A stretch of DNA of 19,149 nucleotides from Gemmatimonadota bacterium (GTDB lineage: Bacteria; Gemmatimonadota; Gemmatimonadetes; Gemmatimonadales; GWC2-71-9), in contig QHTY01000081.1 in NCBI GenBank assembly GCA_003220985.1, forward strand, positions 1 to 19,149, written 5' to 3'. Within the stretch, counting starts at the first letter, position 1. The number at the start of each line of letters is the position of its first letter. The position numbers and the translations under genes were made by a program. The notes beneath the pieces are model-generated. The model made no database searches, was not told where the DNA came from, and saw nothing but the letters and a program-made list of their open reading frames with translations. Of this stretch, positions 1-7,535 are shown in pieces.

Positions 1-198
1 GGAGGGATTCAAGACATTTTCGTGAAGCAGGATCTGCTTGATAGAGTCTTCGGCCTTGCGACTTTAACGATCGAGCATGTTCCATATGCAAACATTGACA
101 TTCAAGGACTTGCGAAACCGAGTGCCGAAATGCTGAGGCGGATCGTGCTACAAAAAATGAAGGAGAATCCGATCGAGAACGCTCAGTCGGGTTTGTAG
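1..198 (+). CDS. C-terminal fragment of a PH-domain (DUF304/bPH2-like) protein
   Basis: An open frame enters from the left edge and ends at TAG 196-198, giving the last 65 residues of a protein. The segment reads GIQDIFVKQDLLDRVFGLAT near its start. That resembles the bacterial membrane-flanked PH domain (DUF304/YdbS type), in which an 'iqdv.v.qg.l.r.fGla.v.i' pattern is typical. Such proteins usually carry N-terminal membrane helices, which would lie outside the window. It ends in a charged, helix-like tail. GC content is about 47% by count over 1-180, well below the GC-rich genes to its right, so it may be recently acquired or under different codon pressure. It converges on the DUF2157 gene, with 41 bases between the stops and no clear terminator hairpin. 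Family assignment is from a short motif only. Confidence 0.6.
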   Translation, partial: GGIQDIFVKQDLLDRVFGLATLTIEHVPYANIDIQGLAKPSAEMLRRIVLQKMKENPIENAQSGL

Positions 199-239
199 GA
201 GCCGTCGATTTCCTGCCGGGCCTGTTCCGCAGAAACCGC

Positions 240-1208
240 TCAACGCAGCACTGGGGCCTCTTCTGGTAAGGCGCCCGGTGGCTTGAAGCGGGCGTTGTAT
301 CGCACAATGGCCACCGCGATCCCCAGCGCCGCGAGCCCCGATCCCAGAATCGTGCTCGGGGAAGCCCCGAGCCTCTCGAAATACTGCGTGTAGAAATGAA
401 CTGCTCCAAAGACCGCAAGCAGATTGACCACCCAACGTCGGTTCACGCGCACGGCCCAGACCCCAGTCGCAATCAGTCCGACCGCCCACCCAACCACGAA
501 CACCCAGCTCGGCACCACGGTACCGCTGTTAAAGTCCCAAACGTCTCGTCCCCGCCACAAGGAATCGCCCCACAGGGATCCGACCCAGAAGCCCAGGTTG
601 ACGAGAAACAGGCTCGTTCTGGCAAAGATGATAGCCAGTCGCTGATAGTCCGTCGCGAGGCGTAGCGAGAGGCGATAGGCGAGCCAGCTCAATAGACCGA
701 ACAGGAGTACCGTGACGCTCGGCTGACGAATAACGAGCCCGTACATCGCATGATCGTAGGCGGTCGCCGCACCAACTGTGGCTGACAGCGCAAGCGCCGC
801 CATCGCCACCAGCAAACTGCTCCTTGCCAGTATCCCGCCCGCGAGACACAGGACGGTCACCGCCAGGAAGCCGCTGGTTCCTCCCTCCGTGCGGATAATG
901 ATTCCGCCGGCGGCGAGAATCGATCCGACTAAGAGCAGGATGGCGCCGAGCACTCCCCATTGCCGGATATAGCGCGCGCGGAGCGAGACGCCCGCGAGCG
1001 AGAGCGCAACGCCGAGCACGATGGACGCCGGGGCAGACCGAAGCAGCGCCAAGGCACCCGCGGCCGTGGCGATGACGCCGAAGCCGATCAGGATGTTAAA
1101 CGCGAGCGAGCCCGTGTCCTTAGCGGCCAACGCCTTGAGGCGGGCGTATTCCGACTCGGTGATGTCATTGTCCAGAAGGAGCTTGTCGATGTCGAGAACT
1201 ACTTTCAT
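240..1208 (-). CDS. DUF2157-like polytopic membrane protein
   Basis: A 322-residue protein that is mostly hydrophobic. A short polar N-terminus (about residues 1-35, with the helix DNDITESEYARLKALA) is followed by roughly eight to ten predicted membrane segments, starting near FNILIGFGVIATAAGALALL, and a polar C-terminal tail. This layout, with a cytoplasmic N-terminal helix-rich segment and a multi-helix membrane domain, fits the DUF2157 family, whose biochemical function is unknown. Its ATG at 1206-1208 overlaps the TGA of the upstream kinase gene (ATGA, 1205-1208), so the two are almost certainly co-translated. Because of that coupling a role with the kinase is more likely than independent housekeeping. 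The start is fixed by the overlap. The family call is moderate; the membrane character is certain. Confidence 0.72.
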   Translation of the reverse strand: MKVVLDIDKLLLDNDITESEYARLKALAAKDTGSLAFNILIGFGVIATAAGALALLRSAPASIVLGVALSLAGVSLRARYIRQWGVLGAILLLVGSILAAGGIIIRTEGGTSGFLAVTVLCLAGGILARSSLLVAMAALALSATVGAATAYDHAMYGLVIRQPSVTVLLFGLLSWLAYRLSLRLATDYQRLAIIFARTSLFLVNLGFWVGSLWGDSLWRGRDVWDFNSGTVVPSWVFVVGWAVGLIATGVWAVRVNRRWVVNLLAVFGAVHFYTQYFERLGASPSTILGSGLAALGIAVAIVRYNARFKPPGALPEEAPVLR

Positions 1209-2248
1209 AGCGACCCCTCCGCGTCGAGCTCAGCGAGCATGTCGTCGAACATCGGCATCGCGTCGGCCGGATTCGCCGACAGCGATACCCGCCATCCACC
1301 CGCGCCGGCCAGCCGCCGCAGCGCTTCGTCCAGGGAGGCGCCGAACCGCGCGCGGCTCAAGCCTATTCCGTCCGTGAGGAATGCCTGCACCTCCGAGGAG
1401 GACGCCGGCGCTTTAGAAACCGTGGTGCTCCCGCCCGTCCGCTCGAGTAAGCAGACCCTCGCTCGGGTCGCGACCGGGGCCGGTGCCGGCGCCGCGGGCC
1501 ACTCGCCCGGGCACTGGACCACCAGTTTCTCGTTCCCGTTCGCGAGAAAAGTCGGCGATCGCCCGGCAAGCTCCGGAAAGTGGGTTACAGCCGTCGTGAG
1601 CAGTCGGACCCGGCCGGGTAGGCCCCACACCCGGAGCTCCGGATCGAGCTGCACGTAGACGGCGTCGTCAGACAGCACGCGCAGGCCGCGGCGATGGGCT
1701 TGATAGGCGAGCGTACTCTTCCCGGTGCCCGGAGGGCCGGCGAGCAGCAGCGCCACCCCGCCGCGGGCGATCGCCGCCGCATGCACCGGATAGCGGTCAC
1801 ACGCCGTCACGAGGACGAGCGTCAGGCCTTCGATCATGCTGTGCTGCACGTGCGCGCGGTCGGCGAGCAGGGCCGGCGTGATGTAAGCGGTGGCCTCCTG
1901 CCGTCTGCTATCCGCGATCCCGACGCTCCCGGGCGTGTGCAAGATGACACGGTCGGCGTCAGGCATACGGCACGTCACCGGGGCGTGCGACGCCACTCGG
2001 GAACCATCTCGCTCGTCTCCCTCGTGGACGATCAGCCGGACGCGCACCCCTAGCGGTGCGATCAGACCGGGACTCGTTCGCAGCCCGCGCCAGATGCCAA
2101 AGGCTTCTTCGACGACGGCCAGCGCCGCCGCGCTGTTCGATTCGAAGCGGACGGGGATGCCGAGCACGGGCAGCTCCATCACATGGCGCAGCGCGACACC
2201 GTGATAGAGTACGTCGGGGGACGGGTCGAACGTCATCGCATCGGTCAT
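1205..2248 (-). CDS. HPr kinase/phosphorylase-like P-loop protein kinase
   Basis: A 347-residue protein with the C-terminal fold signature of HPr-Ser kinases: His156 in PVHAAAI, then a Walker A loop at 171-178 (GPPGTGKS), then LSDDAVYV (Asp194-Asp195) as the Walker B/HprK-like acidic pair. The N-terminal about 140 residues lack a recognisable HprK N-domain. This is typical of the stand-alone HprK-like kinases found in lasso-peptide and other RiPP or asparagine-synthetase clusters (for example the paeninodin kinase, which phosphorylates a C-terminal serine). It is therefore probably not the catabolite-repression enzyme, and no HPr or PTS gene is near. It is divergent from a nucleotidyltransferase gene (43 bases between the proposed starts) and overlaps the downstream DUF2157 gene by 4 bases. 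Start at ATG 2246-2248; Met5 is an alternative. No strong Shine-Dalgarno is visible. Confidence 0.78.
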   Translation of the reverse strand: MTDAMTFDPSPDVLYHGVALRHVMELPVLGIPVRFESNSAAALAVVEEAFGIWRGLRTSPGLIAPLGVRVRLIVHEGDERDGSRVASHAPVTCRMPDADRVILHTPGSVGIADSRRQEATAYITPALLADRAHVQHSMIEGLTLVLVTACDRYPVHAAAIARGGVALLLAGPPGTGKSTLAYQAHRRGLRVLSDDAVYVQLDPELRVWGLPGRVRLLTTAVTHFPELAGRSPTFLANGNEKLVVQCPGEWPAAPAPAPVATRARVCLLERTGGSTTVSKAPASSSEVQAFLTDGIGLSRARFGASLDEALRRLAGAGGWRVSLSANPADAMPMFDDMLAELDAEGSL

Positions 2249-2291
2249 CGAGACACGATCTTACCGGGGCCACCTAGCCGCCGCTAGCTTC

Positions 2292-3551
2292 GTGGACATG
2301 GAGCCTCAGATCGACATCCCCGCGCGGCTCGCGCGCTATGCCGTGACCCGAGACGCGCGGGACCTCTGGCCCGAGGTGAGCGCGTCCGCCTTCCAGGCGG
2401 CGCAACAAGAGATGGTGCGCGTCACGGCCGCGGTGTTGGCGGGCGCTCCCAGTCCTGTGCGCCTGGAACTGCCGCGTGGCGCGGATACGCGGGCGCTCGG
2501 CGTCGCGGCCTCGGCGGCCGGGATGGGACCGTTGCTGGGGTTCTGGTGCGAGACCGGGCGCATCGATGCCCAGCAGTCCGTGCGAGACCTGCTCGCCCAA
2601 CATCTGGACCACGGGCGGCGGCGCGCCGCCCGACTGCGGCTCGAGCTCGAGCGGATTCTCGTGCCCTTCGCCGAGCGTGGCATCGAGGTGCTCGTCCTAA
2701 AGGGCACCGACACCGCGTACCGTTACTTCCCGGAGCCCGGGACCCGCCCCTCGGCAGACCTCGACCTGCTCGTCGCGCCCCACGACATCGCGGCGGCCGG
2801 TACCGTTCTGCGGAACTTGGGGTTCGCCGAAGCGGGGCCTGGACACGGCGACCGCTATCGGAGCACCTGGGCTCCGCCGGGAGTCGACGGAGTCCGGTCG
2901 CTGGAGCTGGCGCACGCCGACAACCCATGGTCCGTGGATCTCCACATGTCGCTCGACCGCGAAATGTTCCCGGACCGGCCCATGACGTTCGGCACGCCCT
3001 CCCCCACGCCCGGGGCTCGGGATGGGGAGGTCTGGCAAGAGTTCTCGCGGCCCGTCTGGGTTCTGCGGGAACCACTTCTGCTCGCCTACCTGGCGGCGCA
3101 TACATCTAGCCACTTCTATGCGATTACGCTGGTCCGGTTGGTCGAGCTCGTGCTCGTCGCGCGACGTGACTTTGGGGGGGACAACTGGCCGGCGTTTGCA
3201 GACCTCGTGCGCCGTACGGCGACGGGCCGATTCGTTTTCCCCGCGCTTCACCTTGCCGAGCAGCTGGCACCGGGAACGATCGATCCGCTCGCTCTAAAAG
3301 AGATAGAGGCCGCAGCCCCACGCCGGCTCCGCAAGCTGGTGCGCGCCACCACGCCTCCGTCGGCGCAGCGGCTGCACCCCTATCCGTTCAGCGAGCGGTT
3401 CGTTTGGGCGACGTCGCTCAAGGAAGTGCTGCTCGAGCTGGCGTGGCCGCATGTTGGCGACCGGCGAGCATCGCCGCGACGCTTCCTCGCCCATCAATGG
3501 GAGCGCATCCGCAAACGCTTGCGGCGGTTTGTTCGAAGCAGGACCCCGTGA
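2292..3551 (+). CDS. NTP_transf_5-type nucleotidyltransferase family protein
   Basis: A 419-residue protein. Residues 116-185 hold the signature of the uncharacterised nucleotidyltransferase family PF14907: a helix ending in VLVLKGTDTAYRYFP (Lys137-Gly138), then RPSADLDLLV with the metal-binding Asp156 and Asp158, then a helix and 'LGFAEAG'. Family members are usually 350-420 residues, so the length fits. A downstream all-helical part (about 270-410) ends in a basic tail. Homologues accompany HprK-like kinases and PqqD proteins in lasso-peptide and related peptide-maturation clusters, and the divergent neighbour here is exactly such a kinase. The nucleotidyl acceptor is unknown. The frame opens at GTG 2292; ATG 2298 is equally possible. 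The stop lies 5 bases from the stop of the convergent MFS gene. The gene contains a seven-G run at 3174-3180. Confidence 0.8.
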   Translation: MDMEPQIDIPARLARYAVTRDARDLWPEVSASAFQAAQQEMVRVTAAVLAGAPSPVRLELPRGADTRALGVAASAAGMGPLLGFWCETGRIDAQQSVRDLLAQHLDHGRRRAARLRLELERILVPFAERGIEVLVLKGTDTAYRYFPEPGTRPSADLDLLVAPHDIAAAGTVLRNLGFAEAGPGHGDRYRSTWAPPGVDGVRSLELAHADNPWSVDLHMSLDREMFPDRPMTFGTPSPTPGARDGEVWQEFSRPVWVLREPLLLAYLAAHTSSHFYAITLVRLVELVLVARRDFGGDNWPAFADLVRRTATGRFVFPALHLAEQLAPGTIDPLALKEIEAAAPRRLRKLVRATTPPSAQRLHPYPFSERFVWATSLKEVLLELAWPHVGDRRASPRRFLAHQWERIRKRLRRFVRSRTP

Positions 3552-3556
3552 TCACG

Positions 3557-4774
3557 TCACCGGCCCGGCGCGATGAGGGCGCCGGCGATGAGGCCGATTC
3601 CCCCGACGAGTCCGATCGCGCCGGCCACGAGGAATAGCGACTCGAACGATCCGCCACTGCTCGCCAGCAGGTAGCCGCCCAAGCTCGCGCCGATCATGCC
3701 GCTGAGGTCCGCCGCCACCTGCCGCCAGCTCGACACGAGCCCCTGCTGCTCGCGCGGGGTCTGGCCGAGCAGCCACTGGTCGATCAGCGGATTCGTCACC
3801 GGGGCGATCAACCCCTGGAAAAAGTACAGGGCCACGGCCAGCTCGACGCCTCCGGCCACCGAGAGCCCCAGCATGGCCGGCGCGAAGAAGAGCAGGGCCG
3901 CGTTGAGCACTCGGACTGCGCCAAGGCGACGCGCCACCTCGCCGCTCGCCAACACCGCGAGCGCCCAGCCGCCGTTGACCGCGGCGAAGACGACTCCGAT
4001 GCGCGCGATGGGAAGACCCTGCTCGCGGGAGAAGAAGATGTTAAAGAACGGTGCGGCCAGCGCCGGGCCCAGCATCCAAACGGTCACCAGGCCGACGAGC
4101 GGGAGCATCCGGCGCATCAATTCCGGGGACGCGGGGACGGAGGCCGGCGCCATGGCCGAGCCGTGGGCCGTGCGGTCGACGGGTGCGCGCAGTGTCCGGA
4201 ACAGCAGCACGCTCGCGGCACTTAGGGCGGCGCCGAGAATGAGGGCCCCACGCATCGCGGGCAGGTGCGTCAGACCCCCATGATGTTCGAGCCACCCAGG
4301 CGTGAGGCCCGCGATCGCCGTCCCCAGTCCACCCCAGGCGACGAGCAGCCCGACGTTCCACGCGAACGCGCGCGCGCGGGTGCTCGGCTCGGTGAGTCCC
4401 ATCAGAATCGGAGGCGTGGCCACGCGCCAGATGCCGCTGCCGGCACCCGCGACCGCCGCCGCCGCATACACCGCGGGGGGCGTCGTGGCCACTGCGCCGA
4501 CGGCGAGTCCGGCGGCGAGCACTGCGGCCGCCATCGTCACCGAGGCTTTAGGTCCCGCGCGATCCGTCAACACTCCTGCCGGGAGCAGCGTGACCAGCCC
4601 GCCCGCTGTCAGCGCCGCCGCGGCGTGGCCCATGACTTCGGTGGGGAGATGGAGGGCTTCGAGGTAGAAGTTGTAGAGAAAAGCGTGGAAGATGAGTCCC
4701 GTGCCGAACAGGAGGTTGCCGGCGATGACTGCCGCGACCGCGCTCCCGCCTGGCCGACGCTCAATTGACATCAT
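3557..4774 (-). CDS. Major facilitator superfamily (MFS) transporter
   Basis: About 405 residues with a twelve-helix MFS layout. The first helix is near the N-terminus (VAAVIAGNLLFGTGLIFHAF). The loop between helices 2 and 3 carries motif A (GVLTDRAGPKA), and a polar central loop separates two halves of six helices. The substrate cannot be read from the sequence. The open frame extends upstream to 4912, but that stretch is polar, non-membrane and overlaps the TonB receptor's signal peptide. I prefer ATG 4772-4774: it has CAGGG nine bases upstream, whereas ATG 4783 directly abuts that sequence. The gene is divergent from the TonB-dependent receptor, with about 60 bases between starts. This arrangement is common for an outer-membrane importer and an inner-membrane permease or exporter of the same ligand. 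Convergent with the nucleotidyltransferase. Confidence 0.85.
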   Translation of the reverse strand: MMSIERRPGGSAVAAVIAGNLLFGTGLIFHAFLYNFYLEALHLPTEVMGHAAAALTAGGLVTLLPAGVLTDRAGPKASVTMAAAVLAAGLAVGAVATTPPAVYAAAAVAGAGSGIWRVATPPILMGLTEPSTRARAFAWNVGLLVAWGGLGTAIAGLTPGWLEHHGGLTHLPAMRGALILGAALSAASVLLFRTLRAPVDRTAHGSAMAPASVPASPELMRRMLPLVGLVTVWMLGPALAAPFFNIFFSREQGLPIARIGVVFAAVNGGWALAVLASGEVARRLGAVRVLNAALLFFAPAMLGLSVAGGVELAVALYFFQGLIAPVTNPLIDQWLLGQTPREQQGLVSSWRQVAADLSGMIGASLGGYLLASSGGSFESLFLVAGAIGLVGGIGLIAGALIAPGR

Positions 4775-4834
4775 TGACGACATCCCTGCGCGGGAGGCAG
4801 TTTCCCCGACTCCCACTGCTTGCGAGTGTCCACA

Positions 4835-6901
4835 ATGCACGTCCTGTGTCGGGTCGAAACTGTTCTCCCCGTGCTCGCGCTGGTCGCGGGCCCGATTTCC
4901 GCCGGCGCGCAAGTCGCTCCACGAGCGGATACCACGCGGAGCGACACGCTACACCGCTACAATCTCGCGCCCCTGATCGTGACGGCGAGCCGCCGACCGG
5001 CCACGGCGCAGGAGCTCGGATTCGCCGCGTCGGTCCTTCAGCGCGAAGACCTCGTGGCGGGGCCTACAACATGGGCGGCGCGGGCGCTCACGTTCCTCCC
5101 GGGGGTGTCGATCAGCGAGGGCTCCGGTCCCGGTGGTCCGACGTCGCTTCACCTCCGTGGCGGTGACGAGCCGTTCACCCAGATCATGTTCGACGGGGTC
5201 CCGATCAACATCAGCGGCGGCTTCAGCGACATCGACGGCGTCTTGCTCACGAACGTGGAGCGCGTCGAGATCGCCCGGGGCCCGCTGAGCGCGTTGTGGG
5301 GCTCCTCCGCCGTCGCCGGCGCCGTGCAATTCATCACGCGCGAAGGGCAGATAGGCGCGCCTCGAATCGAGGTACTCGCCGAAGGGGGTGGTGGGGCGGT
5401 TGGGGGAGTTGGGGGGATGGGGGGGATGGGGGGGGCAATGGACCACAACGGCGCGCAGGCCCACTCGGAGCTCACGGTGTCCGGGGGCACGGAGCGCTGG
5501 CGCTACTCGAGTGGCGTGGGTGTGGCGTATGACCGCGGCATCTATGCGCTCCCGAATGACCTCCTCACCACTGACGCTTCGCTGCGGCTGGACGCGCGAC
5601 CCGCCGATCGCTGGACGCTGACGGCGACCGCGCGATACATGGCGACGCAAACGCACCTTCCTGTCCGGGATCCGGGCGCCACCCGCGTGCCGCTCGACCC
5701 GAATCAGCGCGATCGTCATTACCGCTGGCTGGCGTCGGTGGCGGCCGGTTGGGCGGCGACTCCCAGCTGGCATCACCGTCTCACGATCCGCGCACTGTGG
5801 GACGACTTCGTCTACGAGGACGCTCACGACAACTCGCTCGACTCGACGTCCTATCCGTTTTTCGTCTCCAACTTCAACCTCAGTTTCCGTAGCGCCCTGC
5901 TCCGGCCCGCGGTTGAGTATGTGGGCACCAACGAACTCTCGCTGCGGCGGGCGGGCCCGGTCACCGTGTCCTACGGGGCCACCTGGCAGACGGAAGCCGA
6001 AGGGACGGACCTCGCGGGCGATTTCGGCCCGTCGCACTCGGAGTTCGACCGCGGCAACGCGGCGCTGTTCACCGAGCTGCAGGGGAGCCTGGGCTCACGT
6101 GTCTCCGCCATCACCGGCGCTCGCCTGGAGAAGTTCCACGGGCTGCCCGCCGAGTTCTTGCCCCGCGCGAGCGTATTGGTCGCAGTTGTTCCCGATCGGC
6201 TGGCGCTGCGAGCGGCGGCCGGGCGGGCATTCAAGGCCCCGAACGTGGATCAACAGTTCCTCGACAATCCGGCCACGATTCCAAATCCCGACCTCCGACC
6301 GGAGAGCAGCGTGAGCTGGGAGATCGGAGCGAGGGTCACCAGCCCGCAACGCTCTTGGACGTTCGGCGTCGGGTACTTTCGCCAACGCTACGATGACCTG
6401 ATTCGGACTGTCCCGGCCGACACGGGGTCGAAGCAGACGAACAAGAACCTCGGCCGCACGCAGGCGGCCGGCGTCGAGCTGGAGCTGGAACGCCAGTGGC
6501 CCGCAGGCTGGCGAACTGGCGCAAACCTCACCTGGCTGAAAACTCAAGTGCTCGATAATGCGGGACTCGATACTGCGACCTACCCCGTCGGGGGCGCTCT
6601 GCCCGACACACCGAGCCCGACCGGGAGTTTTTACGTCACCGGAAATGTCTCCCCGTCGCTCATGACGCTCGCCCGAGTCGGCTTCGTCGGCCGCCGCACC
6701 GTGCTCAGCGAGCGCTTCTCGGGCCAGCGGGTCACCACGGATCCGTACGCCTTGCTCGAGCTGGTGGTGCAATGGCAGGTCACCGGGACGTTGCACGTGT
6801 ACACGCGGCTCGGCAATCTCCTGAACACGAAATACCAGACGGCGTTCGACCGACCCGGGACGCCGCGCACCGGGGTGCTGGGCGTGCGGATCGCGCCGTA
6901 G
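4835..6901 (+). CDS. TonB-dependent outer-membrane receptor
   Basis: A 688-residue outer-membrane ligand-gated porin. A signal peptide ends near GPISAGAQ. A TonB-box-like LIVTASR follows at about residue 47. The plug domain (to about 165) includes HLRGGDEPFTQIMFDGVPIN and VERVEIARGPLSALWGSSAVAGAVQFIT, the standard plug motif. The rest is a beta-barrel with alternating aromatic strands, including RAFKAPNVDQQFLDNP and NPDLRPESS. The overall plan resembles BtuB- and siderophore-type receptors, but the ligand is not evident. No cobalamin riboswitch or Fur box was recognised upstream. The barrel ends in ...TGVLGVRIAP, without the usual terminal Phe. Just after the plug is a Gly/Met-rich insertion encoded by long G runs (5384-5435). 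I chose ATG 4835; the frame opens at TTG 4820. Divergent from the MFS gene. Confidence 0.9.
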   Translation: MHVLCRVETVLPVLALVAGPISAGAQVAPRADTTRSDTLHRYNLAPLIVTASRRPATAQELGFAASVLQREDLVAGPTTWAARALTFLPGVSISEGSGPGGPTSLHLRGGDEPFTQIMFDGVPINISGGFSDIDGVLLTNVERVEIARGPLSALWGSSAVAGAVQFITREGQIGAPRIEVLAEGGGGAVGGVGGMGGMGGAMDHNGAQAHSELTVSGGTERWRYSSGVGVAYDRGIYALPNDLLTTDASLRLDARPADRWTLTATARYMATQTHLPVRDPGATRVPLDPNQRDRHYRWLASVAAGWAATPSWHHRLTIRALWDDFVYEDAHDNSLDSTSYPFFVSNFNLSFRSALLRPAVEYVGTNELSLRRAGPVTVSYGATWQTEAEGTDLAGDFGPSHSEFDRGNAALFTELQGSLGSRVSAITGARLEKFHGLPAEFLPRASVLVAVVPDRLALRAAAGRAFKAPNVDQQFLDNPATIPNPDLRPESSVSWEIGARVTSPQRSWTFGVGYFRQRYDDLIRTVPADTGSKQTNKNLGRTQAAGVELELERQWPAGWRTGANLTWLKTQVLDNAGLDTATYPVGGALPDTPSPTGSFYVTGNVSPSLMTLARVGFVGRRTVLSERFSGQRVTTDPYALLELVVQWQVTGTLHVYTRLGNLLNTKYQTAFDRPGTPRTGVLGVRIAP
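5384..5435 (+). repeat. G-homopolymer tract inside the TonB receptor gene
   Basis: Within about 52 bases there are G runs of 5, 4, 5, 6, 7 and 8, separated mostly by AT, AGTT or C. The last three runs form degenerate repeats of a G(6-8)AT unit. The tract codes for a Gly-rich stretch (VGGVGGMGGMGGAM) between the plug and the first barrel strands. Four or more runs of at least four G's meet the usual sequence pattern for an intramolecular G-quadruplex on the coding strand. The runs are also prone to polymerase slippage. Confidence 0.85.
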
Positions 6902-6978
6902 GCCTTTCCATTCGCCTGCCCATGTACCTCGGAATAGTTTCAACCTAGCTGCCGTATCATCCCATTCGAGGAGGGTCT

Positions 6979-7515
6979 ATGCGTAACTGGGGTAGGGTCG
7001 TCGCGGCCCTCGCCGTCGCCGCCTGCAGTGGCTCAGCGCCGAGTACCCAGCCCATCACAGGTCAGAACGTGGGACTGCTCGCCAGCGAGGCGAGCGAAGA
7101 GGCGCCAGCGATCGTCTATAACACGCAGCTGCGATCGGATATCGAGGTGCCGGCGTGCGAAACCGAGTCGCAGGGACTCGCGCAGATCAAGATCTTCCAA
7201 GACGGCAGAATCCAATCGCTGGTGATTCGCAACAACAAGGGGGACGAAAGCGTTCGGTTCGGACACATTCATCATCTGGCCCAGGGTGCGACCACGGGAC
7301 CCGTCATTTGGTGGCTATCGAGCCCCGTCGGCACGGACCTCAACCTGACCGATCGGCACATCGACATCCGGCAAGATGGGATATTCGTATCGAACCCGCA
7401 TTTCACATCCGAAGCGGCCGCACTCGCAGAATTGCTGAGCAACCCCAGCAGCTTCTACGTCAACTTCCATTCGGATCATTGCCCCGGCGGTATTGCGCGC
7501 GGATTCTTGCCGTAA
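6979..7515 (+). CDS. CHRD-domain lipoprotein
   Basis: A 178-residue exported protein. A short lipoprotein signal ends in LAVAAC (Cys16 is the probable lipid anchor), followed by a low-complexity linker. From about residue 45 comes a CHRD-type beta-domain: 'LRSDIEVPAC', 'G.A.IKIFQDGRIQSLVI', FGHIHHLAQGATTGPVI (the family's HIH...G.V pattern) and a C-terminal SFYVNFHSDHCPGGIARG (the Y.N.H....P.G.I.RG pattern). CHRD domains occur in chordin and in many bacterial envelope proteins, with no known enzymatic role. ATG 6979 is preceded by a strong ribosome binding site, GAGGAGG at 6968-6974. The gene sits alone, 77 bases after the TonB receptor, and ends in a hairpin shared with the convergent ppk gene. 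Composition is slightly AT-richer than its neighbours. Confidence 0.82.
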   Translation: MRNWGRVVAALAVAACSGSAPSTQPITGQNVGLLASEASEEAPAIVYNTQLRSDIEVPACETESQGLAQIKIFQDGRIQSLVIRNNKGDESVRFGHIHHLAQGATTGPVIWWLSSPVGTDLNLTDRHIDIRQDGIFVSNPHFTSEAAALAELLSNPSSFYVNFHSDHCPGGIARGFLP

Positions 7516-7534
7516 CCCTCCCGACGGAGGGGTT
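7514..7534. terminator. Hairpin between convergent CHRD and ppk genes
   Basis: CCCTCC (7516-7521) pairs with GGAGGG (7526-7531) around a CGAC loop. The stem is extendable by AA/TT with one bulged G. It starts at the CHRD stop codon and lies one base from the ppk stop (7536-7538). Position between two convergent stops suggests a bidirectional terminator, though neither side has a good T run. Confidence 0.5.
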
Positions 7535-7535
7535 C

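Noticed and set aside
4949..6037. A 362-codon open frame on the minus strand
   Set aside because: It is antisense to the TonB receptor, Arg/His/Pro-rich and without recognisable domains.
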